From: Candidatus Mcinerneyibacteriota bacterium
GTDB taxonomy: Bacteria > Macinerneyibacteriota > Macinerneyibacteria > Macinerneyibacteriales > DSCS01
Assembly (NCBI GenBank): GCA_016937175.1
Contig: JAFGWL010000037.1
Location: forward strand, 1 to 7,825
Direction of reading: 5' to 3'
DNA length: 7,825 nucleotides
The first letter of the stretch is position 1; each line of letters begins with the position of its first letter. Shown here one piece after another: positions 1 through 6,398 of this stretch. The notes beneath the pieces are model-generated. The model was given only the letters and a program-made list of their open reading frames with translations, had not been told where the DNA came from and did not search any database. The translations under genes and the position numbers were made by a program.

Positions 1-429
1 AACGTCTGCGGACTTTTACTCCTTTCCACAGCCAACAGAAACTCAAGGATCATCGACCGGATCCGGCAAATAAATGTTTTGCTGATAAAAGACAGTGCTC
101 CGGAAGAAGCCTGTGCCAATTATAGGAGACAGTTGGCCCTTTTCAGGCGGAGAAGCCGAATATTGAAGAATGCCCTGTTGATCAACTATATCGCTTTGCT
201 GCTTTTCATCGTGACATCCCTCTCCATTTTTCTTTCCGCATACTGGACACTGAGCCCGCACTTTTCTCTTTTCTTTCTTTTGGGAGGGTTTTCAGCGCTG
301 GCTCTCTTTGCTCTTCTTCTGATCCGGGAGGGGTCTATTCATTTTGATACCACGGCCCTGGATATGGAGCTGGCTGTTCTCTTTATGGAGGGCAGGGAGC
401 GGAAAAGAGAGAAGAGAGAAAAGAGTTGA
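1..429 (+). CDS. DUF2721-like membrane protein, 5' end cut off
   Basis: The reading frame is open from base 1 to the TGA at 427-429, so the start lies outside the window and 142 codons are visible. A TTG at 79 could be read as a start, but the frame upstream of it (residues 1-26, hydrophobic LLLLST then NRNSRIIDRIRQ) fits the same protein, so I treat the gene as truncated by the window. Seen: the tail of a first hydrophobic segment (about residues 3-9), a basic amphipathic stretch RRQLALFRRRSRILKN (about 42-57), then two membrane segments (about 58-82 and 88-108). A charged C-terminus ends in a Lys/Arg/Glu-rich tail. This order, with a TM, a soluble helix with an Arg-rich end and then a TM pair, matches my memory of DUF2721, an integral membrane family with no known function. 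Its relation to the downstream enzymes is unclear, and a candidate promoter separates them. Confidence 0.7.
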   Translation, partial: NVCGLLLLSTANRNSRIIDRIRQINVLLIKDSAPEEACANYRRQLALFRRRSRILKNALLINYIALLLFIVTSLSIFLSAYWTLSPHFSLFFLLGGFSALALFALLLIREGSIHFDTTALDMELAVLFMEGRERKREKREKS

Positions 430-453
430 TTTCCCGTTTTCACGGGGTATAGT
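426..453 (+). promoter_or_regulatory. Candidate sigma70-type promoter for the transketolase block
   Basis: TTGATT (426-431) and TATAGT (448-453) are separated by 16 bases, matching 4 of 6 and 5 of 6 consensus positions. The -35 box overlaps the stop codon of the DUF2721-like gene. Transcription would start near 460, giving a leader of only about 14 bases. The spacer contains a small inverted repeat (CCCGT 433-437 with ACGGG 442-446, loop of 4). It is not followed by a T run, so it does not look like a terminator. Called by eye; no transcript data. Confidence 0.45.
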
Positions 454-473
454 CTTGAAAAAAAGGGGGAAAT

Positions 474-2384
474 ATGAGCCTAAGAGCGTTCAAGACCGAA
501 GAGTGCCGGGAAAGTGATTTGAAGAGATGGGAAGAGATGTCCCGTCAATGCCGGGGAGATATCCTTACCATGACCACGGTGGCAGGGAGCGGTCACCCGG
601 GAGGTTCCCTCTCCTCCATCGATTTTCTGACCCTTCTCTATGATCAGATGGCCCGCTTTCCGGATGACCCTAAAAATGAGAACAGGGATTACCTCATCGT
701 ATCCAACGGACATATCTCTCCGGCTGTTTATGCTGTTCTGGGGAGAAGTGGTTTTTTCCCTTATGAAGAAGCTCTGGCAGGTTTCAGGAAAGCCGGGACA
801 CCCTATGAAGGACATGTGGATACCAAGGTCCCCGGGGTGGAGTGGATCACCGGGAATCTCGGGCAGGGGCTGTCGACGGCAGCAGGGATCGCTATGGGGC
901 TCAAATTTCAGAAAAAAGATAATCATGTCTTCTGTGTCATGGGAGACGGCGAACAGCAGAAGGGACAGATCGCAGAGACACGCCGGTTTGCTTCAAAATT
1001 CCGACTGGACAACCTCACGGTCATCATCGATTATAACCGCCTACAGATCTCAGGAGATGTGGATGAAGTGATGAAAGTCGACCTTGTCCGGGAGTATGAG
1101 GCATCGGGATGGGAGGTTCTGGAGATCGACGGGCATGATTTTCAGAAGATATACAGGGCCTTTTATCAGGCTCTCCGTCAAAAGAGGGGGCCGGTGATGA
1201 TTTTGGCCCGCACAGTCATGGGGAAAGGTGTCTCCTTCATGGAGAATGATGAAAAATGGCACGGACAGGCCCTGGGAGAAGAGCAGCTGCATAAGGCTCT
1301 TCAGGAACTGGGGGTGAAAGATCGTTTTGAAGAGATGAGAAAAAGAAGAGCGGACCTGCCTCCGGAACCCGCCGGCAAGGCTAAAAAGGTGTATGGGACT
1401 TTTCAGCCTGGAAAACGGATAGAGTATGACCCCTTGCAGAAGACGGATAACCGTTCAGCTTTCGGAAAAGCACTGGAATCTTTGGGAGAAGTCAACAGCG
1501 ACAGGACCGTCGTCCTGGATTGTGACCTGGCAGGATCGGTCAAAACAGGGGGCTTTGCGCAAAAGTGGCCCGATGCTTTTATCCAGGCGGGTATCCAGGA
1601 ACACAGCACCGCTTCGATCGCAGGGGGGATCTCTGCAACAGGCTTGCTGACCTTCTGGGCCGATTTCGGTGTTTTTGCTGCTGACGAAGTCTATAACCAG
1701 CTGCGTCTCAATGATATCAATCAGACAAATATCAAGATTGCAGCGACACACTGCGGGTTGAATGTGGGAGAGGACGGGAAGACCCATCATGCGGTGAACT
1801 ACGTGGGCCTTCTGCGCTGCCTCTACGGCTTCAGCCTTCTTACTCCGGCCGACCCCAACCAGACAGATGCCATGGTCCGTTATGCTGCTGTCCATGACGG
1901 GAATTTCTTCCTGGCCATGGGACGGGCCAAGACTCCGGTGATAACAGATGAAAAGGGGAAACCTCGTTTCGGAAAAGATTATAGTTTCACCTACGGCCAG
2001 ATGGACATAATCAGAAAAGGGGAGAAGGTCACCGTCTTTACCTACGGAGCCCTGCTGCCCTATGCTCTGGAAACCTGGGAGAGGTTGAACAAGAAGGGGA
2101 GGCCCTTTACCCTTATCAATGTCTCTTCGCCTTTGAATCCGGATAGGGAGGCGATCAGGAAATCAGCCGAAAATTCTGATTCTTTTATTGTCTACGAAGA
2201 CCATAATGTCCATTCAGGTTTCGGATCCCTTCTGGCTGATCTTATGGCTGAAGAGGGGATCAGCTGTCCCCTTGTCAAACTGGGGGTCACAGAGTATGCC
2301 CGTTCGGGGACAGCAGACGAGGTATACCGTCTGGCGGGGCTGGCTCCGGAAGACCTCGAAAAGGCGGTGGAGAAACTATTCTAG
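474..2384 (+). CDS. Single-chain transketolase (split-type sequence features)
   Basis: This is a thiamine diphosphate enzyme predicted to move two-carbon ketol units between sugars or sugar phosphates in the cytoplasm (non-oxidative pentose phosphate chemistry). It has 636 residues, slightly shorter than the usual ~660. The N-terminal Pyr/PP half shows SGHPGG (H41), SNGH (H80), GH114, TGNLGQG (127-133) and the ThDP/metal motif GDGE (157-160) ending in N188. A charged linker lies at about 288-325. The C-terminal half shows R327, DLAGSVKT (351-358), the catalytic Glu in GIQEHS (E376), and HCGLNVGEDGKTHH (426-439, with H426, D434, H438). In canonical transketolase an Arg stands in the RPxD motif that grips the substrate phosphate. 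Here the motif is TPADP with T457. The DLAGSVKT and HxGLxVGEDG wording resembles the C-subunit of split transketolases more than E. coli TktA. The start at ATG 474 is preceded by a purine run with GGGGG (465-469). The next gene begins on the base after the stop. Transketolase-superfamily identity is secure; the exact substrate is not. Confidence 0.9.
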   Translation: MSLRAFKTEECRESDLKRWEEMSRQCRGDILTMTTVAGSGHPGGSLSSIDFLTLLYDQMARFPDDPKNENRDYLIVSNGHISPAVYAVLGRSGFFPYEEALAGFRKAGTPYEGHVDTKVPGVEWITGNLGQGLSTAAGIAMGLKFQKKDNHVFCVMGDGEQQKGQIAETRRFASKFRLDNLTVIIDYNRLQISGDVDEVMKVDLVREYEASGWEVLEIDGHDFQKIYRAFYQALRQKRGPVMILARTVMGKGVSFMENDEKWHGQALGEEQLHKALQELGVKDRFEEMRKRRADLPPEPAGKAKKVYGTFQPGKRIEYDPLQKTDNRSAFGKALESLGEVNSDRTVVLDCDLAGSVKTGGFAQKWPDAFIQAGIQEHSTASIAGGISATGLLTFWADFGVFAADEVYNQLRLNDINQTNIKIAATHCGLNVGEDGKTHHAVNYVGLLRCLYGFSLLTPADPNQTDAMVRYAAVHDGNFFLAMGRAKTPVITDEKGKPRFGKDYSFTYGQMDIIRKGEKVTVFTYGALLPYALETWERLNKKGRPFTLINVSSPLNPDREAIRKSAENSDSFIVYEDHNVHSGFGSLLADLMAEEGISCPLVKLGVTEYARSGTADEVYRLAGLAPEDLEKAVEKLF

Positions 2385-2921
2385 ATGGGAAAGGTCAGGA
2401 TCCCCGGGAAGGCGTTTCTCTTCTGCGGCCTTCTCTACGCCACAGACGATCTCTTTGAAAAGGCCCGTACGGCACTGGAAGAACTCTTCGGCCCTGTCTG
2501 CAGGGAAGCCAGAGGGTTTCCCTTTACCGTCACAGACTACTACCGGGACGAGCTGGGCGAGGAAATCTATAAAGGATTTCTCTTCTTTGACCGGTTTATC
2601 TCCATGGAGTCCATAGCTGATATCAAAATTGAGACCAACGGCCTTGAAAAAGAGCTCTCCCCGTCCGGGGAAAAAAGAATTATCAACCTTGACCCGGGTT
2701 ATCTGGATCTGGCCAAAGTGGTACTGGCCACGACAAAAGACCGGGCTCACCGCCTTTACTTAAAAGACGGGATTTACGGTGAAGTGGAATATACCTATCA
2801 GAAAGATTCTTATGTCCCTTCCCCCTGGGCTTATCCCGATTATTATCAGGAGAGCTATATCATTCTCTTCAACGAGATGCGCCGATATTATCACAACCGT
2901 CTTCGATCCGGAATATCATGA
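2385..2921 (+). CDS. DUF4416 family protein
   Basis: A 178-residue soluble protein recognised as DUF4416, a family of unknown function. Seen: an N-terminal KAFLFCGLLYATDDLFEKA-type strand-helix, FPFTVTDYYRDELG (about 45-58), a central ETNGLEKEL segment, and the family-typical block NLDPGYLDLAKVVLATTKDRAH with YLKDGIYGEVEY after it. An aromatic-rich segment PSPWAYPDYYQESYI lies near the C-terminus. Length is normal for the family and there is no signal peptide or membrane segment. The ATG follows the transketolase TAG with no spacer. Only a weak, distant SD-like GGTGGAG (2366-2372) precedes it, so translation probably depends on coupling to the upstream gene. Its own stop overlaps the next start (ATGA). 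The His and acidic residues in the conserved block look like candidate active-site or ligand positions, but that is inference. Confidence 0.88.
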   Translation: MGKVRIPGKAFLFCGLLYATDDLFEKARTALEELFGPVCREARGFPFTVTDYYRDELGEEIYKGFLFFDRFISMESIADIKIETNGLEKELSPSGEKRIINLDPGYLDLAKVVLATTKDRAHRLYLKDGIYGEVEYTYQKDSYVPSPWAYPDYYQESYIILFNEMRRYYHNRLRSGIS

Positions 2922-4225
2922 TCCTGTGTATCAACCCCTGGGTAGAGGACTTCAGCGCTTATGACCTCTGGGCCAAGCCGCTGGGGATCATTGAGATCGC
3001 TTCGTGGCTTCGGCGCGGGGGTTTTGACGTGGATATTGTCGACTTCCTTTATCAATATTACCTTTCCGGACAGAAAGAGCCTGCTCAAACGAAGAGCGGA
3101 AGGGGAAAATACCGTAAGGTGGAGATCAGCCGGCCTGAGCCTTTGAAGAATGTCCCCATTCCCCGCAGGTTCTATCGGTTCGGTGTCTCCTTAGAAGATG
3201 CCGAAAGACTTTTAGCACGCTATCCGCACCCCAAGCTGATACTTATGACTTCGGTGATGACATACTGGTATACAGGGGTGCAGACGACCATCGCCTTTCT
3301 TCGGAAATGCTATCCGGATGTCCCTATCATCCTCGGCGGCATCTATACACAGCTCTGCCGAAATCATGCAGAGACTGTCTTCCGGAGTTGTGAGATCGCT
3401 CCGAAGGAGACTTATCCCTTTCTCCGGGAGAGGCTGGCGAGGGCCATCGGCGCTTCTCCCGAGCTTCCCCTGAACCGGCTGGAGATACCCATGGACTATA
3501 CATTTTATCCGGGGATCCCCTATATCCCTCTCCGGTTTACCAGGGGCTGCCCTTTTCGATGCCGTTATTGTGCGGGGCCCCTCCTCGAGCCTGAATACAA
3601 AGAGAGCCGTCTGAGGACGGTCAAAGAGACATTCAGCCGATGGTATATGGACGGAATAAGGGATTTTGTCTTTTATGATGACGCTCTTCTCTTTTCAAAA
3701 GAAACACTGCTCCACCCTTTCCTCGAGTGGGCAGCTGATAAGGGGATGAAGGCCAGATTCCATACTCCCAATGCACTCCATATTGCCAATTTCGACCGGA
3801 AGACCCTGGATCTCATGATGGCTTCCGGCCAGTGGGAGCTCCGCTTCGGAGTGGAGAGCCTTTTTAAGGAAAAAAGGACTCTGGACAATAAAAGCAGCAG
3901 AAAAGACCTGGAGAGAGCCACTTCTCTTCTTTCTGAAGCCGGGTTTGATACGGACCGTGTGAGGATCTATCTTCTTGCCGGATTGCCCAACCAGCCCCGT
4001 GTGGAAGCCGAAGAGGATATCAAGATCGTCCGTCAGGCAGGTTTAAGGCCTGTCCCCAATGAATTTTCCCCGATCCCTGGGACTCCGCTTTTCGAAGAGG
4101 CAAGAAAAGTCTCGCCCTTTGACCTTACCGAACCCCTTCTTCAGAACAAATCCATCGTGCCCTGCCGGTGGGAGGGGATGACCTGGCAGGATATGCAGGA
4201 GCTGAAGGAGCTCTCAAGGATGTGA
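2918..4225 (+). CDS. Radical SAM protein with B12-binding-like N-terminus
   Basis: A 435-residue protein. Residues about 1-165 resemble the Rossmann-like cobalamin-binding fold found before many radical SAM domains: LGIIEIASWLRRGGFDVDIVD near the start, then LILMTSV and IILGGIYTQLC at about 107-147. The usual DxHxxG cobalamin ligand motif is not visible, so B12 binding is doubtful. The radical SAM core begins with RFTRGCPFRCRYCAG, where C211, C215 and C218 form the CX3CX2C site for the [4Fe-4S] cluster that cleaves S-adenosylmethionine. Later core landmarks are FYDDALLF (252-259), FHTPNALH (271-278), RFGVES (309-314), YLLAGLPNQ (341-349) and FSPIPGTPLF (383-392), all standard for the Elp3/MiaB-like superfamily. 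The substrate is unknown. The start overlaps the DUF4416 stop by 4 bases and has no clear SD of its own, so the pair is translationally coupled and may act together. Radical SAM assignment is firm; the reaction is not assigned. Confidence 0.9.
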   Translation: MILCINPWVEDFSAYDLWAKPLGIIEIASWLRRGGFDVDIVDFLYQYYLSGQKEPAQTKSGRGKYRKVEISRPEPLKNVPIPRRFYRFGVSLEDAERLLARYPHPKLILMTSVMTYWYTGVQTTIAFLRKCYPDVPIILGGIYTQLCRNHAETVFRSCEIAPKETYPFLRERLARAIGASPELPLNRLEIPMDYTFYPGIPYIPLRFTRGCPFRCRYCAGPLLEPEYKESRLRTVKETFSRWYMDGIRDFVFYDDALLFSKETLLHPFLEWAADKGMKARFHTPNALHIANFDRKTLDLMMASGQWELRFGVESLFKEKRTLDNKSSRKDLERATSLLSEAGFDTDRVRIYLLAGLPNQPRVEAEEDIKIVRQAGLRPVPNEFSPIPGTPLFEEARKVSPFDLTEPLLQNKSIVPCRWEGMTWQDMQELKELSRM

Positions 4226-4228
4226 ATA

Positions 4229-4257
4229 TTGCCCGAAAGCACTCTTTATGCTATAGT
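4229..4257 (+). promoter_or_regulatory. Candidate extended -10 promoter before the aminotransferase
   Basis: TTGCCC (4229-4234) and TATAGT (4252-4257) are separated by 17 bases. A TGC immediately before the -10 box gives an extended -10 element. Matches to consensus are 4 of 6 and 5 of 6. Transcription would begin near 4264, just upstream of the strong SD, leaving a leader of about 14 bases. It sits in the only gap longer than 15 bases between 474 and the right edge. It has the same -10 sequence and the same 20-base distance to the ATG as the candidate promoter before the transketolase. Confidence 0.5.
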
Positions 4258-4266
4258 GTAGGGGAA

Positions 4267-4277
4267 AAGGAGGGGAG
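4267..4277 (+). promoter_or_regulatory. Strong ribosome binding site fixing the aminotransferase start
   Basis: The purine run AAGGAGGGGAG ends directly before ATG 4278. It contains GGAGG (4269-4273) four bases upstream. This selects the 4278 start over the later in-frame ATG, which lies well inside the conserved N-terminus (M23). Confidence 0.7.
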
Positions 4278-5342
4278 ATGATCAGGGAAGAACTGAGAGA
4301 TCTGAAAGACTTTCCCGTCTATCCGGGAACACCGAACGCGAAAATGGATCAGAACGAGACTCCTTATCCCCTTCCCGCTGCTATCCTGGAGGCCCTGAGA
4401 GAACGGGTATCCTCGATGCCTTTTCACCGCTACCTTCGCCCTGAGCGGATTATGGAGCTGAAAAGAGCTCTTTCCGGATATTCAGGGATGTCCCCTGAGT
4501 CCATTGCCGTGGGAGCGGGAGCTGATGCTATGATCCAGACTCTGATCGCTCTCTTCGCTATCGGCCGGGGCGATGTCTTCCATTTCCACCCTTCTTATCC
4601 CTTATACAGCCTTTTTGCGCAGGTCTTGGGGGTTCCCGTTAAAACGCTTTCTCTTGAGAAAGAGGATTTTGATTTTGATCTCGACAAAGCCCATGAGATT
4701 CTTGAAGGGTGTGCTGTGGCTTTCATCGCCAACCCCAATAATCCTACAGGGAACCTGTTCCGGACGGACAAACTCAAAGAACTTATTGAGAGCCATCCCC
4801 GTTGTCAGTTTGTCCTGGACGAAGCCTATTTTGAATATGCCGGGGAGACCTGGGCCGGAGAGGTAAACAGGCATGAGAACCTCTGTGTGATCAGGACCTT
4901 TTCGAAACTCTTTTCCATCCCGTCTTTACGGCTGGGTTATCTTATCGGACGTCCCGATATGGTTTCTGTCGTTGAAAAAGCTCAATTCGTCCCTTATAAT
5001 GTCTCAGGTTTTTCTGTGGAGGCCGGCCTTATCCTTCTGGAAGAGAGGCCTCTTTTTCAGGAAATAAGGGAAAAGGTGATCCGCGAGAGGAGTATTATGG
5101 AGTCGTTCCTGTACAAGTTTTCGCCGGTGGTCTCCTATCCATCTTACGGGAATTTCCTGTTCATGCGTTTCCCGCCCGGAGAAAATCCGGCCGAAGCCCT
5201 CTTTAAGGAGGGCGTCTACGTGCGGGATTACGGCGGAGTCCCGGGATATGAAGATTTTATCAGAATCACGCTGGGCGGCCCCGAAGAAAACCTTTTGTTC
5301 AGGGAGACACTACAGAAACTGTTTAACCATAAGGAGGGATAA
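4278..5342 (+). CDS. HisC-like PLP aminotransferase (class I/II)
   Basis: A 354-residue fold-type I PLP enzyme that most resembles histidinol-phosphate aminotransferase. HisC makes histidinol phosphate from imidazole acetol phosphate using glutamate. Seen in order: DQNETPYPLP (24-33, the HisC-type NENPY motif), RYLRPE (51-56, with the Tyr that reaches the neighbouring active site), VGAGADAMI (78-86), ANPNNPTGN (151-159, N152 contacting the cofactor), DEAYFEY (181-187, D181 for the pyridine nitrogen and Y184), TFSK (K210, the Schiff-base lysine), SLRLGY (R218), GVYVRD (R316) and FIRITLG (R329, for the substrate carboxylate). Length is normal and all key residues are present. No other histidine gene is nearby, so the true substrate could be an aromatic amino acid, or the role could resemble CobD or another HisC-like branch. 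A strong SD and a candidate promoter precede it. The next gene starts 2 bases after its stop. Confidence 0.87.
   Translation: MIREELRDLKDFPVYPGTPNAKMDQNETPYPLPAAILEALRERVSSMPFHRYLRPERIMELKRALSGYSGMSPESIAVGAGADAMIQTLIALFAIGRGDVFHFHPSYPLYSLFAQVLGVPVKTLSLEKEDFDFDLDKAHEILEGCAVAFIANPNNPTGNLFRTDKLKELIESHPRCQFVLDEAYFEYAGETWAGEVNRHENLCVIRTFSKLFSIPSLRLGYLIGRPDMVSVVEKAQFVPYNVSGFSVEAGLILLEERPLFQEIREKVIRERSIMESFLYKFSPVVSYPSYGNFLFMRFPPGENPAEALFKEGVYVRDYGGVPGYEDFIRITLGGPEENLLFRETLQKLFNHKEG
5331..5338 (+). promoter_or_regulatory. Ribosome binding site of the YchF-like gene
   Basis: AAGGAGGG lies within the last codons of the aminotransferase gene, 6 bases before ATG 5345. It indicates efficient independent initiation within an operon. 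Confidence 0.7.
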
Positions 5343-5344
5343 GA

Positions 5345-6388
5345 ATGAACCTCAGCTGTGGAATTATAGGGAAACCCTTCAGCGGAAAAAGCACTCTTTT
5401 CACATTGATGACAGGAGAAGAGGTCGGCGGGAAATTCGGGCCTGTCCACGGGATCGCCAAAGTGAAGGACCTGCGTATCGATCTTCTCAGCAGGCTTTAT
5501 CAACCGAAAAAGACCACATTGGCCACTATCGAATATATCGATGTCCCGGGCGTTGTGGGAGTAGACGGGTCAGAAAACAAGATGCTGGAGCATGTCCGCA
5601 ATACAGACAGCCTTCTGGCTGTTGTGGGGGCTTTTGAAGAGAAGTCGGAGCCGGATAGGATCTTCGTGGAAATACAGAATATCAGAGACGACCTCCTTCT
5701 CAATGACCTGATCCTGGTGGAAAACAGACTGGAAAAGATTAAGCATCAACGTAACCCGCAGGAGAAGGAGGAGTTCACTCTCTTCTCAAAACTTCACGAG
5801 GCCCTGGAGAAGAATATTCCCTTGAGGAACCTGGATCTGAAAGAAGATGAAATCAAGGCCATCAAAGGTTTTCAGTTCTTTACATTGAAACCGGCTCTCT
5901 TTGTAATCAATATACGTGAAGAGGATATACCCGATGCCGGCCTTTTGGAAGAAAAACTGCGAGAAAGGTTGGGCGCTGAAGAGGGGGCCGGGGTCATAGC
6001 CCTTTCCGTGCTCATCGAAGAGGAGATCATGCAGCTTCCCGGTGAAGACAGAGAAGCGTTTCTTCAGGAGATGAATATCAGCGAGCCGGCTACAGAAAAA
6101 GTCGTACGGGCCACATATGACCTTCTGGGCCTGATTTCTTTTTTTACAACAGGAGAGGATGAGGTAAAAGCATGGACGATCAGAAAGGGGACGGTGGCCC
6201 GTGCAGCAGCAGGAGAGATCCATTCTGACATCGAACGGGGGTTTATTAAAGCAGAGTTGGTCCATTATGAGGATTTTGTCTCAATGAAGGACATGAAAAA
6301 GCTGAAAGAAGCCGGACTCATACATCTGGAAGGAAAAGATTATATTGTCCGGGACGGAGATATCATCAATTTCAAATTCAATGTGTAG
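5345..6388 (+). CDS. Divergent YchF/Obg-family NTPase with C-terminal TGS (DUF933) domain
   Basis: A 347-residue P-loop NTPase of the YchF/OLA1 branch, somewhat shorter than E. coli YchF (363 as I recall it). Seen: the P-loop GKPFSGKST (9-17), Walker B/G3 DVPG (66-69) followed by hydrophobic V70, and NIRE (189-192) at the G4 position. The YchF hallmark NxxE replaces NKxD there and is associated with ATP rather than GTP preference. A helical insert rich in Lys and Glu lies at about 105-165. The C-terminal TGS/DUF933 domain (about 265-347) contains WTIRKGT, the GEIHSDIERGFIKAE block and the ending DGDIINFKFNV. Odd: the switch I motif of ordinary YchF (F-P-F-C-T-I-E-P-N) is replaced by a shorter KFGPVHG (30-36), and the GASKGEGLGN loop after G3 is shortened to VDGSEN. 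It is therefore probably the YchF-like DUF933 paralogue group rather than housekeeping YchF, and I give no symbol. YchF proteins bind ribosomes and respond to stress; whether this paralogue does is unknown. Confidence 0.88.
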   Translation: MNLSCGIIGKPFSGKSTLFTLMTGEEVGGKFGPVHGIAKVKDLRIDLLSRLYQPKKTTLATIEYIDVPGVVGVDGSENKMLEHVRNTDSLLAVVGAFEEKSEPDRIFVEIQNIRDDLLLNDLILVENRLEKIKHQRNPQEKEEFTLFSKLHEALEKNIPLRNLDLKEDEIKAIKGFQFFTLKPALFVINIREEDIPDAGLLEEKLRERLGAEEGAGVIALSVLIEEEIMQLPGEDREAFLQEMNISEPATEKVVRATYDLLGLISFFTTGEDEVKAWTIRKGTVARAAAGEIHSDIERGFIKAELVHYEDFVSMKDMKKLKEAGLIHLEGKDYIVRDGDIINFKFNV

Positions 6389-6398
6389 AAAGGGAATT

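Noticed and set aside
79-429. DUF2721-like gene starting at TTG 79 as a complete short protein
   Set aside because: The frame continues upstream to base 1 with family-like sequence and no SD precedes 79, so the gene is better read as truncated by the window.
433-446. Inverted repeat CCCGT/ACGGG as a terminator of the DUF2721-like gene
   Set aside because: The stem is only 5 base pairs and is followed by GTATAGTC rather than a T run. It lies inside the promoter spacer and may be chance.
1455-1895. Minus-strand open frame (146 codons) opposite the transketolase
   Set aside because: It overlaps the catalytic region of the transketolase and shows no domain or sensible ribosome site.
2656-2669. 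Palindromic TCCCCGTCCGGGGA next to an A run, resembling a terminator or operator
   Set aside because: It lies inside the well-conserved DUF4416 coding region, and the adjacent run is A rather than T on the coding strand. On the other strand no gene precedes it.
5786-6265. Long minus-strand open frame (159 codons) opposite the YchF-like gene
   Set aside because: No recognisable domain and a Cys/His/Phe-rich composition typical of antisense shadow. The + strand frame is a clear conserved protein.
6345-6398. Upstream extension of the FNT gene to an ATG at 6345
   Set aside because: This would overlap the YchF-like coding end by 44 bases. The ATG at 6399 has its own SD and gives a normal FNT N-terminus.
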